From Pantoea agglomerans NBRC 102470 (GTDB lineage: Bacteria > Pseudomonadota > Gammaproteobacteria > Enterobacterales > Enterobacteriaceae): a stretch of DNA of 64,000 bases. Position numbers and translations under genes: made by a program. Each line of letters opens with the position of its first letter. Within the stretch, counting starts at the first letter, position 1. The notes under the pieces were generated by a model. That model saw only the letters and a list, made by a program, of their open reading frames with translations. It was not told the origin of the DNA and made no database searches. This document shows positions 19,925-30,451 of the stretch, piece by piece. The stretch spans positions 186,001 through 250,000 of the forward strand of contig NZ_BCZA01000002.1 in NCBI RefSeq assembly GCF_001598475.1. Reading direction: 5' to 3'.

Positions 19925-20668
19925 TTACAGCGTTTCCGCTACCTCGTCGGAGATTTCACCGTTGTGATAGACCTCCTGCACATCGTCGCAATCTTCCAGC
20001 ATGTCGATCAGACGCAGCAGTTTAGGTGCAGTTTCCGCATCCATTTCGGCTTTGGTGGTCGGGATCATCGCCACTTCTGCAGTGTCCGCTTTCAGGCCGA
20101 GTGCTTCCAGTGCATCACGCACCGTACCCATCTCTTCCCATGCGGTGAAGACATCAATCGCGCCGTCGTCATAGCTGACCACATCTTCTGCGCCTGCTTC
20201 CAGATCCGCTTCCATCACCGCATCTTCATCCTGACCCGGCGCATAGGAGATCACGCCTTTTTTGTTGAACAGGTAAGCCACGGAGCCGTCGGTGCCGAGA
20301 TTCCCGCCGGTTTTGGTGAAGGCGTGACGCACTTCGCCCACGGTACGGTTACGGTTGTCACTCAGGCATTCAATCATGATGGCCGAGCCGCCAGGACCGT
20401 AGCCTTCATAGATGATGGTTTCCATGTTGGCATTGTCATCGCCGCCTACACCGCGCGCAATAGCGCGATCCATGGTGTCACGCGTCATATTGTTCGCCAG
20501 CGCTTTATCCATTGCTGCACGCAGACGCGGGTTTGAGCCCGGATCGCCGCCGCCCAGCTTGGCCGCTGTCACCAGTTCACGAATGATTTTGGTGAAGATT
20601 TTGCCGCGCTTGGCATCCTGCGCCGCCTTACGGTGTTTGGTATTTGCCCACTTACTGTGTCCTGCCAT
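19925..20668 (-). CDS. yebC: YebC/TACO1-family translation or transcription factor
   Basis: A 247-residue protein starting [22 protein letters not shown] after a GGAGA ribosome site. It is almost identical to E. coli YebC (246 residues) with the three-domain YebC fold. Family members have been described as DNA-binding regulators and, for YebC/TACO1, as ribosome-associated factors aiding polyproline or difficult sequences. The longer frame reaching 20755 was rejected because its 29 extra codons have no homology. It precedes ruvC by about 37 bases. Confidence 0.95.
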   Translation of the reverse strand: MAGHSKWANTKHRKAAQDAKRGKIFTKIIRELVTAAKLGGGDPGSNPRLRAAMDKALANNMTRDTMDRAIARGVGGDDNANMETIIYEGYGPGGSAIMIECLSDNRNRTVGEVRHAFTKTGGNLGTDGSVAYLFNKKGVISYAPGQDEDAVMEADLEAGAEDVVSYDDGAIDVFTAWEEMGTVRDALEALGLKADTAEVAMIPTTKAEMDAETAPKLLRLIDMLEDCDDVQEVYHNGEISDEVAETL

Positions 20669-20952
20669 TTTAAATTTTCTCCGATCTTTTACAGGGTGCA
20701 GGCTATCCTGCTTGCGAGCCTGTTTACCGTCCGTACGCATACAGGTGACTGACAACCTGAATGCCCCGAGGGCGAGCGTCGCGAAGCATCCTCACGTACA
20801 AGCGTACGCTGACGACGTCGCGCGGGCGGTGAACAACCTCACGGTGCCGATTACGCCTGACTGTTCAATATGTTGGTGAAGTCCTGTTAAAACTCACCAG
20901 ATTCATAAAATTTAATCTATCCGCCGCCGGAATACCGGGCGATGGCGAGCAT
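20669..20952. other. nudB-yebC intergenic block (284 bp), GC-rich and structured
   Basis: This holds no credible gene. The part 20740-20850 is GC-rich, with several short dyads (CAGGT..ACCTG near 20743-20760 and CGTACGC-type palindromes), unlike the AT-rich flanks. It may be the yebC leader or a dispersed repeat; nothing I recognise. Confidence 0.4.
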
Positions 20953-21384
20953 TCAGATAAATTCTTCAATTGCCTGGCGGTTACTCCATGATCGGGTTAA
21001 TGCTGCAGCGTCAGCGGGTGCCATCCAGCGAAACGCCAGATGCTCGGTGAGCATCACATCGCGCTCCGTCGGCAGTTGCAGGCGAAACCAGTGCTCGTGA
21101 TTATGAGTGACATCAGGGGCGTAGCGATGGCGGAAATGGGGAAAGATTTCAAAGTCGATCTGACGCTGACAATCCTCCACCTCCAGCCGCTCGGCCAGCA
21201 CGTCGATGCCGATTTCCTCATTCACTTCACGACACGCGGTCGCCAGCGGTGACTCTCCCGCCTCCAGGCTGCCGGTGACCGACTGCCAGAACGTGGGATC
21301 GTCACGCCGCTGCAGCATCAACACCCGGCCAGTATCGCGCGCCGAAATGACGACCAGCACTGAAACCGGGTGTTTATAGCCCAT
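20953..21384 (-). CDS. nudB: Dihydroneopterin triphosphate pyrophosphatase (Nudix)
   Basis: A 143-residue Nudix hydrolase with a complete Nudix box at residues 38-60 (G-X5-E...REVNEEIG). NudB removes pyrophosphate from dihydroneopterin triphosphate, an early step of folate synthesis. Its ATG overlaps the aspS stop (TAATG), as in E. coli's aspS-nudB-yebC-ruvC order. Confidence 0.92.
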   Translation of the reverse strand: MGYKHPVSVLVVISARDTGRVLMLQRRDDPTFWQSVTGSLEAGESPLATACREVNEEIGIDVLAERLEVEDCQRQIDFEIFPHFRHRYAPDVTHNHEHWFRLQLPTERDVMLTEHLAFRWMAPADAAALTRSWSNRQAIEEFI

Positions 21385-23162
21385 TATTTATTCTCAGGCT
21401 TTTCTTTTTTAACGACCTGAATGCCGAGCTCCAGCAGGGAAGCCGGATTAGCTTCGCTTGGCGCTTCGGTCATCATGCAGGCGGCCGCCGTGGTTTTCGG
21501 GAACGCAATGACGTCACGAATGTTATCGGTGCCGGTCAGCAGCATGGTCAGACGATCCAGACCAAAGGCCAGGCCCGCATGCGGTGGCGTACCGAACTTC
21601 AGCGCATCCAGCAGGAAGCCAAACTTCTCACGCTGCTCATGCTCTTCGATACCCAGAATGCTGAACACCGTCTGCTGCATTTTGCCGTTGTGGATACGCA
21701 CTGAACCGCCGCCCACTTCATAACCGTTGATCACCATGTCGTAGGCATTCGCCACGGCACGGGTTGGATCGGCGGCCAGCTCTTCTGCGCTCATCTCTTT
21801 TGGCGCCGTGAACGGATGGTGCATCGCAGCCAGACCGCCCTCTTCGTCCTCTTCGAACATCGGGAAGTCGATCACCCACAGCGGTGCCCAGGCTTTCTCA
21901 TCAGTGATGTTCAGCTCGCGGCCCACTTTCAGGCGCAGCGCACCCAGTGCATCCGCGACCACTTTGGCGCGATCGGCACCAAAGAAGATAATGTCGCCAT
22001 CCTGAGCGCCGGTGCGGCTCAGAATGCCTTCCACGATCTCCGCATTCAGGAATTTGGCAACCGGGCTCTGCACGCCTTCCAGGCCGTCAGCACGGACGTT
22101 AACCTTCATCCACGCCAGACCTTTGGCGCCGTAAATCTCCACGAACTTGCCATATTCATCAATCTGCTTACGGCTCAGCTGTGCACCGGTCGGCACGCGC
22201 AGCGCGGCAACACGGCCCTTTTCATCGTTAGCCGGGCCAGAGAAGACCTGGAACTCCACGTTTTTCAGCAGGTCGCCGACGTCCACCAGCTCCATCGGGT
22301 TACGCAGATCCGGTTTATCAGAACCGTAGCGATGCATCGCTTCCGCAAAGGTCATCTGCGGGAACTCACCGAGATCAACGCCCTGCACGTCCTGCCACAG
22401 ATTGCGGATTAAACGCTCCATGATTTCACGCACCTGTGGCGCGGTCATAAAGGAGGTTTCCACGTCGATCTGGGTAAATTCTGGCTGACGATCGGCACGT
22501 AAATCTTCGTCGCGGAAGCATTTAACGATCTGATAGTAGCGGTCAAAACCGGACATCATCAGCAGCTGTTTGAACAGCTGAGGTGACTGCGGCAGCGCAT
22601 AGAATTTGCCTTTATGTACCCGGCTTGGCACCAGGTAGTCACGCGCGCCTTCCGGCGTCGCTTTGGTCAGCATCGGGGTTTCGATATCCAGGAAACCTTC
22701 GTCATCCATAAAGCGACGAACGAAGCTGGTGATTTTTGCGCGGGTTTTCAGACGCGTCACCATCTCAGGGCGGCGCAGATCCAGATAGCGGTACTTCAGG
22801 CGCGCTTCTTCGCTGTTGGTCTGATTCGAGTCCAGCGGCAGTGGCTCAGAGCGGTTAATAATAGTCAGTGCCTGGGCAAACACTTCCACTTCACCGGTCG
22901 CCATGTCGCTGTTTTTGTTCTTCTCATCACGCGCACGCACGGTACCGGTGATCTGGATACAGAATTCGTTACGCAGTTCAGAAGCCAGCTTAAATGCGTC
23001 CTGGCGATCGGGATCAAAAAACACCTGCACGATGCCTTCACGGTCGCGCATATCGATAAAAATCAAACTGCCCAGATCGCGACGGCGGTTTACCCAGCCG
23101 CAAAGCGTGACTTGCTGACCCACATGAGACAGATTGAGCTGTCCGCAATATTCTGTACGCAT
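21384..23162 (-). CDS. aspS: Aspartyl-tRNA synthetase
   Basis: A 592-residue class IIb synthetase charging tRNA-Asp. An N-terminal OB-fold anticodon-binding domain (1-105) precedes the catalytic core. Motif 2 is in [18 protein letters not shown] (about 217-235) and motif 3 is [13 protein letters not shown] (about 530). The bacterial-type GAD insertion domain (about 290-420) is present. No frameshift or missing motif. First gene of the aspS-nudB run. Confidence 0.97.
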   Translation of the reverse strand: MRTEYCGQLNLSHVGQQVTLCGWVNRRRDLGSLIFIDMRDREGIVQVFFDPDRQDAFKLASELRNEFCIQITGTVRARDEKNKNSDMATGEVEVFAQALTIINRSEPLPLDSNQTNSEEARLKYRYLDLRRPEMVTRLKTRAKITSFVRRFMDDEGFLDIETPMLTKATPEGARDYLVPSRVHKGKFYALPQSPQLFKQLLMMSGFDRYYQIVKCFRDEDLRADRQPEFTQIDVETSFMTAPQVREIMERLIRNLWQDVQGVDLGEFPQMTFAEAMHRYGSDKPDLRNPMELVDVGDLLKNVEFQVFSGPANDEKGRVAALRVPTGAQLSRKQIDEYGKFVEIYGAKGLAWMKVNVRADGLEGVQSPVAKFLNAEIVEGILSRTGAQDGDIIFFGADRAKVVADALGALRLKVGRELNITDEKAWAPLWVIDFPMFEEDEEGGLAAMHHPFTAPKEMSAEELAADPTRAVANAYDMVINGYEVGGGSVRIHNGKMQQTVFSILGIEEHEQREKFGFLLDALKFGTPPHAGLAFGLDRLTMLLTGTDNIRDVIAFPKTTAAACMMTEAPSEANPASLLELGIQVVKKEKPENK

Positions 23163-23373
23163 AACACTATCCTTTTAACTTCGCCGCTGCATCTGACAGC
23201 ATCCGGCCGCGTTACCTGTTGCGATGCTGTCGCAAAAATGGCGGTCATTATAATGGAAAAAGCCAGACAGGATAAGCAGATCCGCGCCAAAGCGCCGATT
23301 TCCTGTGTGCATTTGCCCCCCAGCCTGACCATAGCGGATAATGGGGTATCTTAATCTGCAGCCAGGAGCGCGC

Positions 23374-24195
23374 GTGACACTTCGTATTGGCCTGCCCCAG
23401 TGGCAGCATTCACACTGGAAACGCTGGGGCATCGAAAGCCTGGCGGACTATGCCCGCTATTTCCATTGTGTAGAGGGAAATACCACGCTCTATGCGCTGC
23501 CGAATCCGGAAACGGTGATGCGCTGGCGCGATATGACGCACGATGCGTTTCGCTTCTGCTTTAAATTTCCCAATACCATCAGCCATCAGGCGGCGCTGCA
23601 GCACAACGACGACCTGCTGACCGATTTCCTGCGCCTGATGGAGCCGCTGGCCGATCGTATCGGTCAGTACTGGCTGCAACTGCCTGCCAGCTTCTCTCCG
23701 ACGCAGCTCGACGACCTGTGGCGCTTTCTCGACAGCCTGCCGCGCCGTTTTCACTATGGCGTCGAAGTCCGCCATCCCGCTTTCTTCGCTAAAGGGGATG
23801 CTGAACGGGCGCTGAATCGCGGCCTGCTGGCGCGCGGCATCAATCGCGTGATGCTCGACAGCCGTCCGGTTCACGCCTCTACCTCGCAAAGTCCGGCCGC
23901 GCTGGTGGCCCGCGCGCAAAAACCCCGGGTGCCGCCTCATGCATTGCGAACCGGCTCGCAGCCGATGGTGCGGTTTATCGGCAGCGACAGTGTGGAAGAG
24001 AGCGTGCCGCTGTTTCAGATCTGGCGTGACAAACTGACAGATTGGCAGCAACAGGGCGACGCCATGCTGTTTCTGCACACGCCCGATATGGGCCAGGTCT
24101 TTCCGCTGGTGCAGGCGCTCTGGCCGCAGCTGCAGCAGATCGATCCCGGCATAGGTAGCGGACCAGACTGGCCGCAGCAGACGTCACTGTTTTGA
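23374..24195 (+). CDS. yecE: DUF72 protein YecE
   Basis: A 273-residue DUF72 protein with a TIM-barrel-like fold. Motifs typical of the family are FNCVEGN-like HCVEGNTTLYALP (about 29-41), RFCFKFP and YGVEVRHP. The biochemical role is unknown. I chose the GTG at 23374, preceded by AGGAG, so the chain begins VTLRIGLPQW like E. coli YecE. An in-frame ATG at 23341 has no ribosome site. It diverges from aspS. Confidence 0.85.
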   Translation: MTLRIGLPQWQHSHWKRWGIESLADYARYFHCVEGNTTLYALPNPETVMRWRDMTHDAFRFCFKFPNTISHQAALQHNDDLLTDFLRLMEPLADRIGQYWLQLPASFSPTQLDDLWRFLDSLPRRFHYGVEVRHPAFFAKGDAERALNRGLLARGINRVMLDSRPVHASTSQSPAALVARAQKPRVPPHALRTGSQPMVRFIGSDSVEESVPLFQIWRDKLTDWQQQGDAMLFLHTPDMGQVFPLVQALWPQLQQIDPGIGSGPDWPQQTSLF

Positions 24196-24264
24196 TTCCT
24201 GCCCAGGACAGCGGGCTGCACGCCCGTTAGAATAGAAGCATTATGGACAGTCGCAGGGGTGGCA

Positions 24265-24660
24265 ATGGTTAGCGCGTTATATGTGGTGATGGGTGCATTA
24301 CTGGTGATGAAATTCACGCTGGACGTGGTCCGCTATCGCCGATTCTACCGTGTGGCGTATGGCGATGGCGGCTACCATGACCTGAAAATGGCGATTCGCA
24401 TTCACGGCAACGCCATCGAAACCATTCCGCTGGCGCTGTTTCTGCTGGTAATGATGGAGATGAACGGCGCCGATATCTGGATGGTGCATCTCACGGGTCT
24501 GCTGTTCTTTATCAGTCGCCTGCTGCACGCCTGGGGTTTGCGCAGCAGCGCAATGGCAGGCCGCAAATATGGCATGCTGCTGACGCTGTTTTCCCTGTGC
24601 GGCATGGTGATTTTTAACCTGATCTATATGCCGTGGGAACTGGTGCTGACGCTGCATTAA
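24265..24660 (+). CDS. yecN: YecN, MAPEG-family membrane protein
   Basis: A 131-residue, four-helix protein of the MAPEG superfamily (membrane-associated eicosanoid/glutathione metabolism). The conserved segment AIRIHGNAIETIPL (about 45-58) holds the family's Asn and Glu. MAPEG enzymes bind glutathione; the substrate of YecN is not known. The ATG at 24265 follows AGGGG and gives exactly the E. coli length. Confidence 0.9.
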   Translation: MVSALYVVMGALLVMKFTLDVVRYRRFYRVAYGDGGYHDLKMAIRIHGNAIETIPLALFLLVMMEMNGADIWMVHLTGLLFFISRLLHAWGLRSSAMAGRKYGMLLTLFSLCGMVIFNLIYMPWELVLTLH

Positions 24661-24675
24661 GCTGGCCTGGGTTAA

Positions 24676-26435
<1,760 letters not shown>

Positions 26436-26439
26436 TACC

Positions 26440-27060
26440 CTAGCGGCGAGACAATGCCAGTTTCGCCGCAAATCCTATAAATACGCAGCCGGTCAGACGA
26501 TCCATCACCTTCAGCACCCGCGGTTTGCGCAAATGACCGGCGAAATAGTGGCTGCCGCCAATCAGTACCGCATTCCAGATCAGCCCCAGCAGCATGTGTG
26601 CCAGCGCCATCAGACTACACCAAAGCGCCACCGACGCCCCTGCCGGGATAAACTGTGGCAAAAAACTCACATAGAAGATGCCCACTTTGGGGTTTAGCAG
26701 ATTGCCCAGCAGCCCGCGGCTGAAACAGGCAAGATAGCCCTGTTGCAGCGCCGGTTGTTGCGAGTCGATTGCTGCCTGGCGGGGTTTCAGCAACAATTTC
26801 AGCCCCAGATAAAGTAACCAGGCGGCACCCAGCCACTTAAGCAGGTTATAGGCCATTTCGGAGGCCAGCAGCAGCGCGCCTAATCCGAATCCCACCGCGA
26901 CACCCCAGACCAGACAACCAAGCGTGATACCCAGTGCCGTCACGCTGGCGCGCTTTGCGCCCTGAGCGACTGCTGAGCGCAGCACCAGCGCGGTATCAAA
27001 GCCCGGTGTCAGCGTCAGTATGGTGATGGCAAACAGAAATGAAAACAGCGTGGTGGTCAT
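26440..27060 (-). CDS. LysE/RhtB-family amino-acid exporter
   Basis: A 206-residue protein with about six transmembrane helices and the LysE/RhtB signature TPGFDTALVLRSAVAQGAKR (residues 18-37). LLNPKVGIFYVSFLPQF (about 121-137) is a second family hallmark. Such proteins export amino acids or homoserine-type compounds by proton exchange; the substrate cannot be told from sequence. It is monocistronic and convergent with cmoB (four bases apart). It is absent at this position in E. coli. Confidence 0.82.
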   Translation of the reverse strand: MTTTLFSFLFAITILTLTPGFDTALVLRSAVAQGAKRASVTALGITLGCLVWGVAVGFGLGALLLASEMAYNLLKWLGAAWLLYLGLKLLLKPRQAAIDSQQPALQQGYLACFSRGLLGNLLNPKVGIFYVSFLPQFIPAGASVALWCSLMALAHMLLGLIWNAVLIGGSHYFAGHLRKPRVLKVMDRLTGCVFIGFAAKLALSRR

Positions 27061-27214
27061 AGCGTTCTTCCTGGAGGTAACAGCCGGTCAGCAGCGTATG
27101 GGTGTCCTGCCAGCGTAACAGGCCCGTAGAATTATCTCACCCTGGACACTCTCCCTGTTCGTCAGCGTGTGCCAGGCTAAGGGCGGTTTAACTTCATATT
27201 AAGGAGCTGTGATT

Positions 27215-28312
27215 ATGAGTAAATTTATCTTCTCTTCACCCCGTAAATATGTGCAGGGCGCGGGCGTGCTGGATGAGCTGGGCCCCTACGTGGCCGAACT
27301 GGGTGATAACGCTTTCCTGGTTGCGGATGATGTCGTCTGGAAATTGATCGGCGAACGCGCGCAACAGGCGCTGCAAAAGGCGGGCGTTACCTTCAACTGG
27401 CACCAGTTCAACGGCGAGGCGTCGAGCAATGAGATCACCCGCCTGAGCCAGCTGGCGAAAAACCAGGGCTGTAACGTGGTTGTCGGGCTGGGCGGCGGCA
27501 AAACGCTGGATACGGTTAAAGCGGTGGCGGATGAGCTGAAGCAGCCGGTAGCCATCGTGCCTACGATCGCCTCCACTGATGCCCCCTGTAGCGCGCTGTC
27601 GGTCATCTATTCTGACAGCGGCGTATTTGAGAGCTATCGCTTCTACAGTAAAAATCCTGATTTGGTGCTGGTGGACACCGCCGTCTGCGCCAGTGCGCCA
27701 GCACGACTCTTTGCCTCCGGCATTGCCGATGGACTGGCGACCTGGGTTGAAGCGCAGGCGGTGGCGCGTTCGCATTCAAAATCGATGGTTAATGGTGATC
27801 CGACAATTGCCGGACTGGCGATTGCCCGTGCCTGCGAAGAAACGCTGCTTACCTGGGGTTACAGCGCCTATGTTGCCGTCACCCAAAAACGAGTGACGCC
27901 CGCCGTGGAAGCGGTGGTTGAGGCGAATACGCTGCTATCAGGGCTGGGTTTTGAAAACGGAGGGCTGGCAGCTGCGCACGCTATTCATAATGGGTTCACC
28001 GCGATTGATGGTGATATCCACCATCTGACCCATGGCGAGAAAGTCGCCTACGGCACACTGACGCAGATGGTGCTTGAGAAGCGTCCGGATGAGGACATTG
28101 CGCGCTATATCCGCTTCTATCGCTCGATCAACATGCCGACCACGCTCCGGGAGCTGCATCTGGAAAATGAGAGCTGGGAGAATCTGGTCAAAGTGGGTGC
28201 ACTGGCGAACAGTGAGGGCGACACGCTGAAAAACCTTAATCCAAACCTTTCACCGGAAGATATTGCAAACGCACTGCTGGCGCTGGATGCCTTTAGTCAG
28301 ACGGTTAAATAG
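27215..28312 (+). CDS. gldA: Glycerol dehydrogenase GldA
   Basis: A 365-residue iron/zinc-dependent alcohol dehydrogenase, the length of E. coli GldA, oxidising glycerol to dihydroxyacetone with NAD+. The nucleotide loop is GLGGGKTLDTVKAV (about 91-104). Metal ligands are visible as Asp in ASGIADGLATW, His in AAHAIHNGF and His in HLTHGEKVAYG. The start is the ATG at 27215, eight bases after AAGGAG. No dihydroxyacetone kinase or fsaB neighbour is present, so this is a stand-alone gene. A terminator follows. Confidence 0.92.
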   Translation: MSKFIFSSPRKYVQGAGVLDELGPYVAELGDNAFLVADDVVWKLIGERAQQALQKAGVTFNWHQFNGEASSNEITRLSQLAKNQGCNVVVGLGGGKTLDTVKAVADELKQPVAIVPTIASTDAPCSALSVIYSDSGVFESYRFYSKNPDLVLVDTAVCASAPARLFASGIADGLATWVEAQAVARSHSKSMVNGDPTIAGLAIARACEETLLTWGYSAYVAVTQKRVTPAVEAVVEANTLLSGLGFENGGLAAAHAIHNGFTAIDGDIHHLTHGEKVAYGTLTQMVLEKRPDEDIARYIRFYRSINMPTTLRELHLENESWENLVKVGALANSEGDTLKNLNPNLSPEDIANALLALDAFSQTVK

Positions 28313-28321
28313 TCACACGAC

Positions 28322-28344
28322 AGGCGATCATCCGATCGCCTTTT
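28322..28344 (+). terminator. Terminator of gldA
   Basis: A perfect 8-bp stem AGGCGATC / GATCGCCT with an ATCC loop, followed by TTT, ten bases after the gldA stop. It touches the 3' end of the convergent gene. Confidence 0.75.
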
Positions 28345-29191
28345 ACTCCGCCGCCGCTGGCTGGTCCCAGTACTCATATTTATAGGCGGAACTGAGATGG
28401 CGCTCAATAGTGCCGCGAGTGAAGATTTCGGTCTCATGCAGATAACTCAGGGTACAGTTACCCACCTGATCCCAGGACTGACACTCATCTACTGACCGGA
28501 TGGTGCTCAGCGGTGTGGTCGCCGTGCCGTTGAGCCGCACTTCACGCCATTGGGGATCGTAGGTATAACTGTCGGTGCTGCGGGCAGATGTGGTTCGGGT
28601 CACCAGACCCTGCGGATTCCAGTGGTAATGATTTTCACCGTTGGTCAGGGGATCGCTGCCGCGTGCCACGCTCTTCTCCAGCCGGAACTGCCGATCATAG
28701 CGATAAGTCGTGTCGGTAAAGCCGCTTTTACCCATACTGGTAAACCTGTCGGAGGCGCTGGTAATGTTGCCATGCTGACCTTTCTGCCAGTTAATCGTCC
28801 CCTGTCGGTTATCGACCACCACCTCTTTGCCCTCTTTCAGCACTTTTACCAGATACGCATATTCCGCCACCCAGCCCCCCTGCACCCGGGCAATGTGTTG
28901 CTCCATGCTGAGAATCACGTTGCGCTCACTTTTGTCATAGCTGACGTCGGCAACCGTCAGATCGCCACAGGCGTCAAACTGCCCCAGTACGCGCTTTTGC
29001 GAATTCACATCTTTACCAAACTCACCCGCAACCACCTGCTTTACCGCGCCTTTCGCATTCCCGCCCAGCAAAATCAGGTTATTGCTGTTAGCCACAGCAG
29101 CGTTGTTCGGGCTGCATGCGCTGGCCGCAGCGCTGCCACTGCAGAGAGCAGTCAGAATCAGAGTCAGGACAGCAATCGGATTGGGTTTCAT
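28343..29191 (-). CDS. Unrecognised secreted protein with YD-like motifs
   Basis: A 282-residue protein I do not recognise. A signal peptide (1-25, ending SAAASA) leaves a mature N-terminus starting with Cys26. The -3 residue is Ala, so lipoprotein status is uncertain. Further Cys at 75, 237 and 246 could form disulphides. Residues 160-222 hold tyrosine/aspartate-rich beta-strand segments (TTYRYDRQFRLEKS, NHYHWNPQGLVTRT, DSYTYDPQWREVRL) that resemble RHS/YD repeats. The protein is far too small for a toxin and has no variable C-terminal domain. It is a single gene between gldA and cutC, with normal base composition. Confidence 0.6.
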   Translation of the reverse strand: MKPNPIAVLTLILTALCSGSAAASACSPNNAAVANSNNLILLGGNAKGAVKQVVAGEFGKDVNSQKRVLGQFDACGDLTVADVSYDKSERNVILSMEQHIARVQGGWVAEYAYLVKVLKEGKEVVVDNRQGTINWQKGQHGNITSASDRFTSMGKSGFTDTTYRYDRQFRLEKSVARGSDPLTNGENHYHWNPQGLVTRTTSARSTDSYTYDPQWREVRLNGTATTPLSTIRSVDECQSWDQVGNCTLSYLHETEIFTRGTIERHLSSAYKYEYWDQPAAAE

Positions 29192-29523
29192 AGGATACTT
29201 TTCCAGGCGACGTTGCTTTCAGTGTAAACGCTGCGGTGATGAACAGCGGCAATCTGTGAAGATTTCAGCCTGCATCGCCTTTTAAGGTTTTAAGGACCGG
29301 AGAGGCGACACGGTTTCAGCATAACGAATAAAGCGGGTGATTACGTTGCTGCCGGGCCTGAAAGTCCTGGATGACATGTAATGATTAATAAGGAGCAGGT
29401 GATTTTTATCGAGCCAGGCGAAAGAGTGATAACTTCGCTGCAGCCAGATTTCAGATCCCTCTGACATCAATAACATGCCAGAGAAGCGCAAAACAATTTA
29501 ACCGGGATGGAGTGTGTTTTACA
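29192..29523. other. Intergenic region upstream of the YD-like gene (332 bp)
   Basis: It contains the promoter of the leftward YD-like gene and the end of the cutC transcript. A 69-codon minus-strand frame at 29282-29491 has no ribosome site, homology or plausible composition, so I see no gene here. Confidence 0.5.
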
Positions 29524-29554
29524 CAAAAAGAACCCCAGCAAGGATACTGGGGTT
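29524..29554 (-). terminator. Terminator of cutC / MicL
   Basis: On the minus strand an 8-bp stem AACCCCAG / CTGGGGTT with an eight-base loop is followed by CTTTTTG. Confidence 0.88.
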
Positions 29555-29846
29555 TGGTACTTGCAAACACCACGTCAATGATCGGCGTGCTGCGCGGCAA
29601 AATCTGTTGTGGTTCAGGCGACCCGAACGGTGCTCATCTGCATCACGCTTTTCATCGCCTCAACCACATCGCCGTCTACACAGTAGCGGCTGAACTCGTC
29701 AGTCTCGGCTTCTGAACACATGGAGACCCCCGCTTTGCGGTAGCGCATCGGCGACGCCACCAGGCGGCTGGCCGAGCTGTGAACTTCATCAATCCCCATG
29801 TCGAGAAACTTTTGCAGGTTGCTGAGACGTACCCCGGCACCCGCCA
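29524..29846 (-). ncRNA. micL: Probable MicL sRNA from the cutC 3' end
   Basis: In E. coli the sigma-E dependent sRNA MicL (about 300 nt, processed to about 80 nt) is transcribed from a promoter inside cutC and ends at the cutC terminator; it represses lpp. Here a sigma-E-like promoter lies inside cutC: -35 GGAACT (29876-29881), a 17-base spacer, and GTCCTA (29853-29858) near the consensus GTCTAA. A start near 29846 gives about 323 nt to the terminator. The 3' UTR contains AGUACCA, complementary to UGGUACU in the E. coli lpp start region as I recall it. The call is from architecture, not alignment. Confidence 0.5.
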
Positions 29847-30366
29847 TAATAATAGGACCGGTGCTGGCCTCATTTAGTTCCCTGAGTAATGCAATTCCGT
29901 TTTCAGCGCTCTGCTGCTGACCGGATGTCAGAATACGCGCCACTCCCAAATCCGTTAGTTCTTCCAGCGCACGCTTAGGGCTGTGACAGAGATCGAAGGC
30001 GCGATGAAAGGTTACGGCCAGGCCGTCACACAGCGCCATAATCTGCCGCATCTGACCATGATGAATGTGAGCATCTTCATCCAGCATCCCAATCACCAGG
30101 CCAGGAAAACCGAGTTCACGGATTAACGCCACATCCGATTTCATCGCTTCAAATTCGCATGCGGTATAACAAAAATCGCCACCACGTGGCCGGACAATAG
30201 GATGAACCGGAATCGAAACGTCTTGCCGGGCGGCATTCAGCATCCCCGCTGATGGGGTCAGGCCGCCTTCACGCGGTGCGGCACAAAGTTCAACCCGATC
30301 GGCACCCGCCTGTTGTGCGGTCACAGCGCAATCCACGCCATAGCAGCAAATTTCCAGTGTGGTCAT
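29614..30366 (-). CDS. cutC: CutC-family copper homeostasis protein
   Basis: A 250-residue TIM-barrel protein (E. coli 248). Conserved segments are [16 protein letters not shown] (about 24-39), [12 protein letters not shown] (about 57-68), FHRAFDLC and IIMAGAGVR. CutC was named for copper tolerance, but in E. coli that phenotype has been attributed to loss of the MicL sRNA encoded in the gene; the protein's own reaction is unclear. The start at 30366 follows AGGAG and matches the E. coli N-terminus; 32 upstream in-frame codons are discarded. Confidence 0.93.
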   Translation of the reverse strand: MTTLEICCYGVDCAVTAQQAGADRVELCAAPREGGLTPSAGMLNAARQDVSIPVHPIVRPRGGDFCYTACEFEAMKSDVALIRELGFPGLVIGMLDEDAHIHHGQMRQIMALCDGLAVTFHRAFDLCHSPKRALEELTDLGVARILTSGQQQSAENGIALLRELNEASTGPIIMAGAGVRLSNLQKFLDMGIDEVHSSASRLVASPMRYRKAGVSMCSEAETDEFSRYCVDGDVVEAMKSVMQMSTVRVA

Positions 30367-30451
30367 TCTCTTCTCCTTTACATGACTCTGGTTCAAGGCA
30401 GATTCATCAGTTAGTCTGGCTGCTGGAATGAGTTTACCGGGAAAGTTAACT

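Noticed and set aside
21816-22412. 198-codon frame antisense to aspS
   Set aside because: The composition is that of an antisense shadow and aspS is intact and essential.
29282-29491. 69-codon minus-strand frame upstream of the YD-like gene
   Set aside because: Poor start context, atypical composition and no recognisable feature.
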